NCBI RefSeq assembly: GCF_001429545.1
Contig: NZ_LMSP01000002.1
Span: 1-64,000 of the forward strand
DNA: 64,000 nt
Origin: Paenibacillus sp. Soil787
Lineage (GTDB): Bacteria > Bacillota > Bacilli > Paenibacillales > NBRC-103111
Direction of reading: 5' to 3'
Shown here: positions 1-7,457 of the stretch, one piece after another
Layout of the letters: the number at the start of each line of letters is the position of its first letter
How positions within the stretch are numbered: the stretch's first letter is position 1
Program-made: the position numbers and the translations under genes
The notes under the pieces: generated by a model
The model's database searches: none
Seen by the model: the letters and a program-made list of their open reading frames with translations, nothing else
Told to the model about the DNA's origin: nothing

Positions 1-66
1 AAGTAAAGATCTATCTTTAGATTCTTTTCCTCCTTGTTCCGTGGAATACGGTCTGAATTTTGCCAT
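1..66 (-). CDS. N-terminus of an unidentified protein, cut by the window edge
   Basis: An open frame starts at an ATG at 66 on the minus strand and runs off the left edge after 22 codons without a stop. An AAGGAAGTG Shine-Dalgarno-like sequence lies about 7 nt upstream of that ATG. The visible protein begins MAKFRPYSTEQ. Several transposase families start with a similar short K/R-F-x-P-Y segment, but 22 residues are too few to assign a family, so that is only a weak guess. Real coding status is uncertain. Confidence 0.35.
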   Translation of the reverse strand, partial: MAKFRPYSTEQGGKESKDRSLL

Positions 67-155
67 GCCTCGCACTTCCTTTACACGTTCATTTATCCAT
101 TACTTAAAAATTTCGTGACAGCATGGGTGAACTCCTGTTTTCGTCGGACAGACTC

Positions 156-317
156 CTAGCGCACAAAAATTGTGCGCAAGGTCGTCGGATCGGACGCGAA
201 CGGACGCTAGCGTACAAAAATTGTGCGCAAGGTCGTCGGATCCGTCGCGACCGGACGCTAGCGCACAAAAATTGTGCGCAAGGTCGTCAGATCGGTCGCC
301 ACCGGGCGCTAGCTCAC
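156..317. repeat. 51-bp palindromic tandem repeat, about 3.2 copies
   Basis: Copies begin at 156, 207, 258 and 309 (last one partial), exactly 51 bp apart. Each full unit contains the dyad GCGCACAA-AAA-TTGTGCGC, an 8-bp perfect stem with a 3-nt loop (one base differs in copy 2), followed by a GGTCGTCGGATC-like spacer. The 51-bp period is a multiple of three, so open frames run through it on both strands, but no Shine-Dalgarno-linked start is seen and I treat it as non-coding. Confidence 0.85.
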
Positions 318-401
318 AAGGTAGTGTTTCTTTCAAAAAATCCTATTGTAATTTTGCTTAACTTTAAGTAAATTATCCATTTATCAGGTCGTGAAGTACA
401 C

Positions 402-449
402 GCCGCATGCTCCGAAAATTCATTTCCGGAGCATGCGGCTATTTTTTTT
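402..449 (+). terminator. Strong Rho-independent terminator
   Basis: A 13-bp stem, GCCGCATGCTCCG pairing with CGGAGCATGCGGC (427-439), has an 11-nt loop and is followed by TATTTTTTTT. No plus-strand gene ends just before it inside the window, so it may end a small transcript crossing the repeat array or be left over from a lost gene. Confidence 0.8.
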
Positions 450-482
450 GCGCTCTGGCGAAGCACGCGCCAGCGAAAGCCT

Positions 483-509
483 CTGAGAAGTCGGAAACGG
501 CCTTCTCAG
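483..509. repeat. Dispersed palindrome, copy A
   Basis: CTGAGAAG (483-490) pairs with CTTCTCAG (502-509) around an 11-nt centre, followed downstream by a CTTCGGCTCGTGG segment. The same architecture recurs at 48066-48092: GAGAAG stem, T and C mismatch, then a second GAGCTTCAGCTCGTG segment. This suggests a low-copy dispersed intergenic repeat family. No terminator-like T tract follows. Confidence 0.5.
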
Positions 510-568
510 CCCTCAACCCAGACCTCTCAGACACAGTCGACCACTTCGGCTCGTGGAACTCTCGTTGA

Positions 569-670
569 AAGCGCGTTTTTCGCGCTTATATGTTTGAGGT
601 TGCATGCTTAAGCGCGTTTTGCGCTTATTTGTTCGAGGTTGCATGATTAAGGGCGTTTTCCGCGCTTATG
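569..670. repeat. About 40-bp tandem repeat with GCGCG/CGCGC dyads, 2.5 copies
   Basis: Units begin at about 569, 610 and 649. Each starts AAGCGCGTTTT-CGCGCTTAT and continues with a GTTNGAGGTTGCATG spacer, and the third is truncated. The core is a short palindrome, GCGCG-TTTTT-CGCGC in copy 1. With the 51-bp array at 156 it makes 1-750 a repeat-rich stretch without a convincing complete gene. Confidence 0.7.
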
Positions 671-752
671 TAGTACGGACGCCGCCTAGTTAGATAAGCA
701 CAGAAATTGAGATTACGTACTACTCTCTACTTAGAGAAAAGACCGGTATGCT

Positions 753-785
753 AAAAAAAATGACCTGAGCATCAGCCAGATCATT
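753..785 (-). terminator. Terminator of the FliD-like gene
   Basis: Read on the minus strand, AATGATCTGG pairs with CAGGTCATT (two G-U pairs) and is followed by eight T. It lies 26 bp after the stop codon of the minus-strand gene ending at 811. Confidence 0.7.
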
Positions 786-810
786 TTCAAAAGTCTATGT
801 TATTTTCTGC

Positions 811-1530
811 TCACATCTGAATATCAAGCAGCAATCCACTCATCGGAACAGGCAGATAAGCCTGCAGTTGGGAGCGATATTGGCCGTAGGGCTTGAGCTG
901 TGAACGAGACATTTGGAACAACGACTCCGAAGGTAATTGCTGCAATTGCCCAATCGAATTCGAAAGCGAGGAGGCGAAGTTTGTAATGCTGCCAAGACTT
1001 TTTAATGTGGTGTTAGAATGGTTCTTAATCTGATCTTGAAGTTCATCTTCTTGGAGTTGTAAGCTTCCGTCATCCAGCTTTGTTATCCCGATTTCTTTCA
1101 GAGAATAGGGCTTAGCGGCTTGCTCTAGTCCTATAAGAAGCGAGCGATTCAAATACTCGGGAGAATCTCGCAAACTGCCCTGAAATTCATTATATGTATC
1201 TACGAATTGACGTATAGGCTCAATGATGGATTCGCTATCGGCTTCTGACAAAAGAGGTGTTGCCATGTACGCAGTAGAAGGAAGTCGAGAATCTACCAAG
1301 GATTGAGCTGATTTTTTAACATTCTGTGCCGATTGAACAAATTCGGCTACGCCTTTCGCGGCAGACTGAGCGTGTTGTTTGTAGGCTAGTTCTGCAAAAG
1401 GCATGTCAAGAGGACGTCGAATGGTACTTGATTTACCGCCGGCAATACCGCTTACCGCGCTTACCCGGTAGTAGTCTTTATGCGTTTGATAGCTGTTCAA
1501 AGCTGTGATTGGGGGATACGCATAAATCAT
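811..1530 (-). CDS. FliD-like C-terminal domain protein, otherwise unknown
   Basis: Codes for about 239 residues. I place the start at the ATG at 1530 because AGGTGA sits 5 nt upstream; a GTG three codons earlier (1539) would lie inside that site. There is no signal peptide. The second half resembles the C-terminal part of flagellar cap protein FliD: a helical stretch (IRQFVDTYNEFQGSL), then KEIGITKLDDGSLQLQEDEL, which matches the 'GIT...DGTLxLDExKL' pattern of that domain. At 240 residues it is far shorter than FliD (450-500), lacks the N-terminal coiled coil, and sits away from any flagellar gene. It could be a small filament- or surface-associated protein built on this domain. The domain match is by eye. 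Confidence 0.75.
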   Translation of the reverse strand: MIYAYPPITALNSYQTHKDYYRVSAVSGIAGGKSSTIRRPLDMPFAELAYKQHAQSAAKGVAEFVQSAQNVKKSAQSLVDSRLPSTAYMATPLLSEADSESIIEPIRQFVDTYNEFQGSLRDSPEYLNRSLLIGLEQAAKPYSLKEIGITKLDDGSLQLQEDELQDQIKNHSNTTLKSLGSITNFASSLSNSIGQLQQLPSESLFQMSRSQLKPYGQYRSQLQAYLPVPMSGLLLDIQM

Positions 1531-1696
1531 GGAGATCACCTCATTTTCGCTTAATTATAGTATAGCATTCGTAGGAACTGGGGTAAATTGGTACTTGTTT
1601 TTTTAGAACAGTAAAAAAGCTGCCAATTCAAGCGGAGTCATTTGCGGTCTTGCCAACATAAGATAGCATTATTGCTTCTTGTGGAGGCGGTGCCAA

Positions 1697-2143
1697 GTGA
1701 TACGCAAACGATTGGCTTCCATTGACGATCGAGCTATCCATCGATTAGTCGTTGAACAGTTAGTACCCTTTTCTAGATTGTATGACACAGGTAGTTCCGT
1801 AACATTTTCGGAAATACGTAAGAGATTGGATCAGAATAAAACGTTTGTTACGGCAAGAGGAGATAAACAGCCGTTCGGATTCATCTCGATGATTCGCAAA
1901 TCGAGTGTGTTATTCATTGATATGTTAGCCGTCGATTCTCGTGAGCAAGGGAGAGGTTGGGGGAATGAGCTTATGAAGGTCGCCGAAGAGTATGGGAAAA
2001 GCGAACGCTGTGTGACGGCTGAGCTTTTTGTTGATGAAAGCAACCCTAAAGCGCTTCAATTTTACCTACGCAAAGGTTACGAGATCCATTCGTTTATTCC
2101 CGAGCTAAGCTGCTATAAAATGAGTAAGAAATTGAGAAGATAA
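1697..2143 (+). CDS. GNAT-family N-acetyltransferase
   Basis: About 148 residues. The GTG at 1697 is favoured because GGAGG (1683-1687) lies upstream at good spacing; the longer frame from the TTG at 1679 would put that site inside the coding region. The acetyl-CoA loop of GNAT enzymes appears as REQGRGWGNELM after a hydrophobic strand (VLFIDMLAVDS), and a late NPKALQFYLRKGYE motif is the usual family ending. Substrate is unknown. It converges on the next gene, with a shared hairpin at 2150-2181. Spore formers carry many such enzymes for amino-acid, antibiotic or protein acetylation; nothing here picks one. Confidence 0.85.
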   Translation: MIRKRLASIDDRAIHRLVVEQLVPFSRLYDTGSSVTFSEIRKRLDQNKTFVTARGDKQPFGFISMIRKSSVLFIDMLAVDSREQGRGWGNELMKVAEEYGKSERCVTAELFVDESNPKALQFYLRKGYEIHSFIPELSCYKMSKKLRR

Positions 2144-2149
2144 GACAAA

Positions 2150-2181
2150 GGGCTGCAGATGATGGTGTCATCCACAGCCCC
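2150..2181. terminator. Hairpin between convergent genes
   Basis: GGGCTG pairs with CAGCCC, with an inner GATGA/TCATC stem, lying between stop codons of convergent genes. T tracts are short on both sides, so it is a plausible but weak bidirectional terminator. Confidence 0.5.
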
Positions 2182-2185
2182 TTCG

Positions 2186-2554
2186 TCATTCGCTGAACAT
2201 AGCTGCAATGTTTTCCAGTTGAATATCGATCGGGCCTTGATAGCCAGGGGCCATGCCGCCGAAGAGAGGAAAGCCAAAGGGGGAATAACCCTCATCTGCT
2301 GTGCCTGAGAACGAAGTTTGATCTAGTGGCTTTGCTTGATTCGGTTTAATTGCTTTTGATTTGGAATTGGTTTTTTTGGTTTTCTTCGTAGTCGTGCTGA
2401 GCTTCGAATTGGCATCATCGTTCAGGATCAGCTTATTTTTTTCAATACGACTTAATACGCCATAGATTTCGGGGCCGTCGTTTAAAAAAATAAGAACATG
2501 CTTTCCGTATAAGCTTCGACAGGTTTTATCAGTGATCGGATAAATAGGCTGCAT
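2186..2554 (-). CDS. Small hypothetical protein with an LSm/KOW-like N-terminus
   Basis: 122 residues, with GGAGGTG about 9 nt before the ATG at 2554. Residues 15-45 (GKHVLIFLNDGPEIYGVL, then RIEKNKLIL) have the alternating strand pattern of a small beta-barrel that binds short ligands or nucleic acid. Residues 46-75 are a Lys/Thr/Ser-rich linker, and the tail is Gly/Pro/Phe-rich (YSPFGFPLFGG). Low-complexity tails of this kind are common in spore-coat proteins of Bacillales, but I do not recognise the protein. It is divergent from zwf across a 190-bp gap. The LSm-like reading is inference. Confidence 0.7.
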   Translation of the reverse strand: MQPIYPITDKTCRSLYGKHVLIFLNDGPEIYGVLSRIEKNKLILNDDANSKLSTTTKKTKKTNSKSKAIKPNQAKPLDQTSFSGTADEGYSPFGFPLFGGMAPGYQGPIDIQLENIAAMFSE

Positions 2555-2683
2555 TGTCTCTTAGCACCTCCGTATTATTGTGTACTTTCAGCCTATTCAT
2601 TGCCGGGCGGATCGGTATAGACGAATGTCTAGATTCCCATAAGAAAAAGTTATGAGAGAAAGTTCTCAGAAAAGTTGAATAGC

Positions 2684-2712
2684 TTGACTATTTTAGGTAT
2701 GCTAAGCATATT
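2684..2712 (+). promoter_or_regulatory. Sigma-A promoter of zwf
   Basis: TTGACT (2684-2689) and CATATT (2707-2712) are spaced by 17 bp, 34 bp before the zwf start. Confidence 0.6.
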
Positions 2713-2745
2713 AACTAATCCTAATAGAGAAAGAATGATGCATAG

Positions 2746-4281
2746 ATGAGTGGAGCTGTGTTTTATATTTTCGGAGCAACGGGCGATTTGGCGAAAAGAA
2801 AGCTGTTTCCTGCTTTTTATAGCCTCTATCGTGAAGGAAAGTTAGGAGAAAATTTTGCTGTAGTTGGTTTGGCTAGAAGACCTCGCACGAATGAACAATT
2901 TCGTGATGATGTCAAGCATTCGATTGAGGATTTTGCCCGTTATAAAGTGACGGATGAGGCCGAATGGGATCGATTTGCACAGCGTTTTGAATACATGTCA
3001 CTGGATATCAATAATGTCGCTGGCTTCCATGAACTTAATGTACTGACTGCCAAACTGGATGAGAAATATCAGACCGATGGGAACCGTTTGTTCTACTTGG
3101 CTCTGGCTCCAGAGCTTTTCGGTAATGTATCGTACAACTTAAGTGAAGGCGGATTGCTCAAAACCAAAGGCTGGCATCGTCTCGTAATTGAGAAGCCATT
3201 CGGTTACGATCTGCCATCGGCTGAGCGCTTGAATGGACAACTTCGTCAAGTATTTGAAGAGCAAGATATTTATCGCATTGATCACTACTTAGGTAAAGAA
3301 ATGGTTCAAAATATTGAGTTCGTTCGTTTCGCGAATGCTTTCTTTGAACCACTTTGGAATAACAAATACATAGCTAACATTCAGATTACGTTAAGTGAAA
3401 CTGTTGGTGTTGAAGAGCGCGGCGGTTATTATGATCACTCTGGCGCCCTTCGCGACATGGGTCAGAACCATATGCTGCAAATGCTGATGATGATGGCCAT
3501 GGAACCGCCAAGCCGTCTGCATCCGGAAGATATCCGCGATGAGAAGGTGAAGGTCCTGCGTTCCCTCCGCTTATTCGAGTCCGGCGAAGATGTTCGTGCG
3601 AATGTGGTCCGTGGTCAATATTCGAACGGCTCTTCCAAAGGAAAAGCGCTGCCTGCTTATCGTGAAGAAGATTCGGTGAATCCGCAATCAACAACAGAGA
3701 CTTATTTTGCAGCCAGAGTTCACGTAGATAATTTCCGCTGGGCAGGTGTACCTTTTTACATTCGTACGGGTAAAAGGCTGCCAGTCAAAACAACAGAAGT
3801 GGTTGTAGAATTTAAGAACATTCCGAATAATGTGTATTTGGCCAAAAAGCATGAGTTAGAACCGAATTTGCTTGTTTTCCGTGTGAATCCGATGGAAGGC
3901 ATCTATCTGAAAATGAATGCGAAGCAGCCGGGCTCGGAAGGCGTCATCGTTCCAGTAGCGATGGATTTCTGCCAAAGCTGCCAGATCGGTATCAATACGC
4001 CGGAAGCTTACGAGCGCTTGCTGTATGATGCAACGCGTGGAGATTCCACATACTTTACCCGTTGGGATGAAGTGGCGCTTGCATGGTCCTATGTGGATCG
4101 TATTGCGGCAGCATGGAGTGAGAAGACGGAAGATTTGAAACACTATCCAGCCGGATCTTGGGGGCCAGAAGAAGCAACGAAGCTCCTAAGCGATGACGGC
4201 TTCAAGTGGTGGCCGATTAACGGTCAAAATGAAGGTGAAGTTGATTGGGAAGCCGTTCAAAAAACAACGGTTTTAACATAG
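2746..4281 (+). CDS. zwf: Glucose-6-phosphate 1-dehydrogenase
   Basis: 511 residues, the usual length for bacterial G6PDH. It oxidises glucose-6-phosphate to 6-phosphogluconolactone with NADP+, the entry step of the oxidative pentose-phosphate pathway in the cytosol. The nucleotide-binding loop GATGDLAKRKL is at residues 10-20, and the signature RIDHYLGKE with its catalytic His and substrate Lys begins near residue 176; EKPFG and the C-terminal WAYVD-type segment are also present. Transcribed alone from the promoter at 2684 and ended by the terminator at 4365. The Shine-Dalgarno is weak (GAGAAAG). A sure call. Confidence 0.97.
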   Translation: MSGAVFYIFGATGDLAKRKLFPAFYSLYREGKLGENFAVVGLARRPRTNEQFRDDVKHSIEDFARYKVTDEAEWDRFAQRFEYMSLDINNVAGFHELNVLTAKLDEKYQTDGNRLFYLALAPELFGNVSYNLSEGGLLKTKGWHRLVIEKPFGYDLPSAERLNGQLRQVFEEQDIYRIDHYLGKEMVQNIEFVRFANAFFEPLWNNKYIANIQITLSETVGVEERGGYYDHSGALRDMGQNHMLQMLMMMAMEPPSRLHPEDIRDEKVKVLRSLRLFESGEDVRANVVRGQYSNGSSKGKALPAYREEDSVNPQSTTETYFAARVHVDNFRWAGVPFYIRTGKRLPVKTTEVVVEFKNIPNNVYLAKKHELEPNLLVFRVNPMEGIYLKMNAKQPGSEGVIVPVAMDFCQSCQIGINTPEAYERLLYDATRGDSTYFTRWDEVALAWSYVDRIAAAWSEKTEDLKHYPAGSWGPEEATKLLSDDGFKWWPINGQNEGEVDWEAVQKTTVLT

Positions 4282-4364
4282 TTGATTTAAGTACGCATCA
4301 ACCTTGACAAACGCGCTCGTTATGGACGGCGTAAGCCGTTTATCCTTGAGGTAACAAGCTTAAC

Positions 4365-4399
4365 ATCCAACTGGCGACTCTGCCTGTTGGATTTTTTTT
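4365..4399 (+). terminator. Terminator of zwf
   Basis: ATCCAAC pairs with GTTGGAT, with an inner GGC/GCC, followed by eight T. It lies about 85 bp after the zwf stop. Confidence 0.85.
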
Positions 4400-4455
4400 G
4401 TGGTATAATAAATATTACGGAGTAAATCTTACTATTCGTTACTTGAGGTGCGTAT

Positions 4456-5526
4456 ATGTCACGAAGAGCTTTTATCAGGTGGCTGCTGGCAATAGGGGCT
4501 GCACTTGTAGGATTAAGTGCCATTTTTAGTCAAATGGTTAAGAAAAAGTTTATTCCGGATACTCAGCCCTCCCTATCCTCTGTGAAACCTGAGCTTCCCC
4601 AATCCGTGGCACAATCTTCGGCAGAACCCTTGCCGGCAGGTCCCCTCATGTCCTATTTTATATTAAGCGATCTTCACATCAGTATAGGTGATGCACTTAC
4701 GGGTAAGAAATTAAGGCAAGCGCTTGATGATATTACGCATTTCGACGGTCCTGTTGATGCCATCATGTTGACAGGCGATCTGACGGACACAGGAACGGAA
4801 CAAGATTATAAGGAGCTGCGTACCATTGTAAGTGAATATAAACTTCCACCTGTCCATGCGAACATGGGAAATCACGATTATTACTCGATCTGGATTAATA
4901 AAGCGAATATCTGGGATCAAGCAGCCGTGCCGAACGGTAAAAGTGACGCGATGAGCCGAGAGTCGTTCAAGAAATTTTTTGGCTACAAGCAACTTTATAA
5001 TGATTTTACGACCAAGGGTCACTCCATCTTGCTGCTTTCACAAGAAGCCTACGTGCAAGAGAAGCCTGAGGTCGGTGAGGGAGCTTGGTATTCCGATGAG
5101 CAATTGGAATGGTTCAAAGAACGGGTGAAAAGCCTTTACAAACCTGGGAGACCACTGTTCGTGATGACGCATCAGCCGCTGCCGCCGAGTGGCACAGATG
5201 GGGGATCACATCAATTAATGCGCGCTATCAAGTTCCGCGAGACGTTAAAGCCTTATAAGAATGTGTTCGTGTTCTGCGGGCATCGCCATCAAGATTTCCA
5301 GAATGGGACACCGCATTATGTCAAGGAGTCTTTCCATTATTTCCACAATGCTTCGGTTGGGAGAACGCTTAACCGCGCCTACCAGCAAGAAGCCAAGAAT
5401 AAAGCACAGGGCATTTATGTGCAAGTATTTGCGGATAAGGTCGTCGTGCGCGGCCGAGAGTTTAGCAATCGAACTTTCCTGGATGAAGCGAATTGGAGTA
5501 TTGATTTGCAGAAAGTTCAAGCCTGA
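4456..5526 (+). CDS. Exported calcineurin-like metallophosphoesterase
   Basis: 356 residues, with GAGGTG upstream of the ATG. The N-terminus reads SRRAFIRWLL then a hydrophobic stretch, a twin-arginine-like or membrane-anchor signal. The metallophosphoesterase blocks appear in order: LSDLHIS (near 71), TGDLTDTG (near 106), GNHDYY (near 138), MTHQPLP (near 237) and CGHRHQ (near 275). These carry the Asp/His/Asn ligands of a dinuclear metal site, so it is probably active on a phosphomono- or diester outside the membrane. Substrate unknown. It stands alone between zwf and prfC, followed by a structured repeat element at 5551. Confidence 0.88.
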   Translation: MSRRAFIRWLLAIGAALVGLSAIFSQMVKKKFIPDTQPSLSSVKPELPQSVAQSSAEPLPAGPLMSYFILSDLHISIGDALTGKKLRQALDDITHFDGPVDAIMLTGDLTDTGTEQDYKELRTIVSEYKLPPVHANMGNHDYYSIWINKANIWDQAAVPNGKSDAMSRESFKKFFGYKQLYNDFTTKGHSILLLSQEAYVQEKPEVGEGAWYSDEQLEWFKERVKSLYKPGRPLFVMTHQPLPPSGTDGGSHQLMRAIKFRETLKPYKNVFVFCGHRHQDFQNGTPHYVKESFHYFHNASVGRTLNRAYQQEAKNKAQGIYVQVFADKVVVRGREFSNRTFLDEANWSIDLQKVQA

Positions 5527-5550
5527 TTCGTAGCAAGCTATTAAATGCGT

Positions 5551-5681
5551 GTTTAAAAAGCTCGCTTTCAGAACCGAGAAGGTTGGACGAAGTCCGGAGA
5601 AGGAGGAACGGAGCGTAGAGATTTGCTACGTGAGTACCGGACTTCCCGGTTTCGTTCAAGATCAAAGTGAGCTTTTTAAAC
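5551..5681. repeat. 131-bp nested inverted-repeat element (possible MITE or structured RNA)
   Basis: The ends are 18-bp inverted repeats with one mismatch, starting GTTTAAAAAGCTCGCTTT and ending at 5681. Inside, further complementary pairs are nested in order: GAACCG (5571) with CGGTTTC (5647), AGTCCGG (5591) with CCGGACT (5637), and CGTAG (5614) with CTACG (5626). The whole element can fold into one long interrupted hairpin. It fills most of the gap between the phosphoesterase and prfC and has no convincing coding frame. Only one copy is in the window. Confidence 0.8.
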
Positions 5682-5720
5682 TACCTCTATATGTAAAAGA
5701 AGAAGGGAATAATCTAACAA

Positions 5721-7304
5721 ATGACAACGCAACTCACTAAACAACTCGCAACAGAAGTCGCTAAGCGACGTACGTTCGCGATTATTTCTCACCCGGATGC
5801 GGGTAAAACAACATTGACCGAGAAACTGCTGTTATTCGGAGGCGCGATTCGCTTAGCCGGAACAGTCAAAGGGCGTAAGGCTAGCAAACATGCGACATCC
5901 GACTGGATGGAAATTGAGAAGCAGCGTGGAATTTCGGTAACGTCCAGCGTTATGCAGTTCGATTACGAAGGGCATCGCGTGAACATTCTGGATACTCCTG
6001 GTCACCAAGACTTTAGTGAGGATACGTACCGAACACTTACTGCCGCGGATAGCGCGGTGATGTTGATTGACGTAGCCAAAGGGGTCGAGATGCAGACGAA
6101 GAAGCTATTCCAGGTGTGCAGAATGCGCGGAATACCGATCTTCACGTTTATTAACAAAATGGACCGCGAGGGCCGCGACCCGTTTGAACTCTTAGAAGAA
6201 TTAGAAGAAGTGCTCGGTATTCGTTCGTATCCAATGAACTGGCCGATTGGATCGGGTAAACAGTTCTGTGGCGTTTACGATCGCGGGAAATCGCAATTAG
6301 AGCTGTATCAAGGTGAAGATCATAAAGAAATTCAAGTGCGCAAAGTGGATGGTGTTGATGATCCATTAGTGAAGCAAATTGCTGGTGAATTCCTGCACAA
6401 ACAATTAAGCCAGGACATTGAGCTGCTCGATGTAGCCGGTGATCCGTTTGATATGGAGAAAGTGTTGCAAGGCGAGCTTACACCTGTTTTCTTCGGCAGT
6501 GCCGTGAACAACTTCGGTGTGCAGACGTTTCTTGAGAACTTCCTGCAGCTTGCTCCAGCACCAGAGCCGCGCAACAGCACAGTAGGTATCATTGAGCCTA
6601 CCAAAGAGAAATTCTCAGGGTATGTATTCAAAATTCAAGCGAATATGAATCCAGCTCACCGCGACCGTGTGGCTTTCCTTCGTATCGTGTCCGGAAAATT
6701 TGAGCGTGGCATGTCCGTGAAACATGTTCGACTGGGCAAAGACATTAAATTAGCTCAGCCGCAGCAATTTCTGGCGCAAGACCGTGACATCGTCGAAGAG
6801 GCATTCCCAGGTGATATCATTGGCTTGTTTGATCCCGGCATTTTCCGCATCGGCGATTCCCTTAGTGAAGGGGAAGTGGTCGTCTTCGACGAGCTTCCGA
6901 CCTTCTCACCTGAGCTGTTCAGCAAAGTTTCGATCAAGAATGCATTGAAACAAAAGCAGTTCCTTAAAGGGATTGATCAATTGACCGAAGAAGGTATGAT
7001 TCAAGTATTCACCACGATTGGTTTCGAGGATATGATTCTCGGCGTGGTTGGTCAACTGCAATTCGAAGTGCTTGAGCATCGGATGAAATCCGAATATGGC
7101 GTTGACATTTTATTACAGCGTCAGAACTATCAGTTTGCTCGTTGGATTATAGATGAGAAGCTGGATCCAAGCAAATTCCGCATTAACTCACAGCTGGTCA
7201 AAGATAAAAAAGGGAATTACGTAGGCTTGTTCGAGAGCGAGTATGCGCTGCGATCTTCGATCGAGAAAAACCCGACTGCTAAATTTTTAACTAGCGCTCC
7301 ATAA
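5721..7304 (+). CDS. prfC: Peptide chain release factor 3
   Basis: 527 residues, the usual RF3 length. It is a translational GTPase that removes RF1/RF2 from the ribosome after peptide release. The P-loop SHPDAGKTT is at residues 23-31, DTPGHQDF near 91 and NKMD near 145; the RF3-specific segment after the P-loop (LFGGAIRLAGTVKGR) and the long C-terminal domain separate it from EF-G and EF-Tu. Single gene between the 131-bp element and a terminator at 7316. The Shine-Dalgarno AAGGGA is about 12 nt before the ATG, somewhat far. Confidence 0.96.
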   Translation: MTTQLTKQLATEVAKRRTFAIISHPDAGKTTLTEKLLLFGGAIRLAGTVKGRKASKHATSDWMEIEKQRGISVTSSVMQFDYEGHRVNILDTPGHQDFSEDTYRTLTAADSAVMLIDVAKGVEMQTKKLFQVCRMRGIPIFTFINKMDREGRDPFELLEELEEVLGIRSYPMNWPIGSGKQFCGVYDRGKSQLELYQGEDHKEIQVRKVDGVDDPLVKQIAGEFLHKQLSQDIELLDVAGDPFDMEKVLQGELTPVFFGSAVNNFGVQTFLENFLQLAPAPEPRNSTVGIIEPTKEKFSGYVFKIQANMNPAHRDRVAFLRIVSGKFERGMSVKHVRLGKDIKLAQPQQFLAQDRDIVEEAFPGDIIGLFDPGIFRIGDSLSEGEVVVFDELPTFSPELFSKVSIKNALKQKQFLKGIDQLTEEGMIQVFTTIGFEDMILGVVGQLQFEVLEHRMKSEYGVDILLQRQNYQFARWIIDEKLDPSKFRINSQLVKDKKGNYVGLFESEYALRSSIEKNPTAKFLTSAP

Positions 7305-7315
7305 GTGTTGTAACT

Positions 7316-7371
7316 GAAGAAGAGGCTGCCTCCGGATCTTAATCTGGGGAACAGCCTCTTCTTTCAATTTT
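7316..7371 (+). terminator. Terminator of prfC
   Basis: GAAGAGGCTG pairs with CAGCCTCTTC across a 24-nt loop, followed by TTTCAATTTT just after the prfC stop. Confidence 0.85.
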
Positions 7372-7393
7372 GTCGCCAACGGACAGTTTGCTT

Positions 7394-7402
7394 CATACAA
7401 TA
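7394..7402 (+). promoter_or_regulatory. Possible sigma-K -10 element
   Basis: CATACAATA matches the sigma-K -10 pattern CATANNNTA, about 55 bp before the glycosyltransferase start, with a CAAC about 13 bp upstream as a weak -35. Late mother-cell expression would fit the YheC/YheD neighbour. Inference from a short match. Confidence 0.4.
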
Positions 7403-7457
7403 GGTACGGGTTAATAAGTAGTCTTATAAACCAGTCCTAAGGAAGTGAAGTAGAGAC

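Noticed and set aside
156-317. CRISPR array
   Set aside because: Units are 51 bp repeats with similar, not unique, spacers and no cas genes in the window.
100-371. Open frames on both strands across the 51-bp repeats
   Set aside because: The frames exist only because the repeat period is a multiple of three; no ribosome-binding site or non-repeat coding content.
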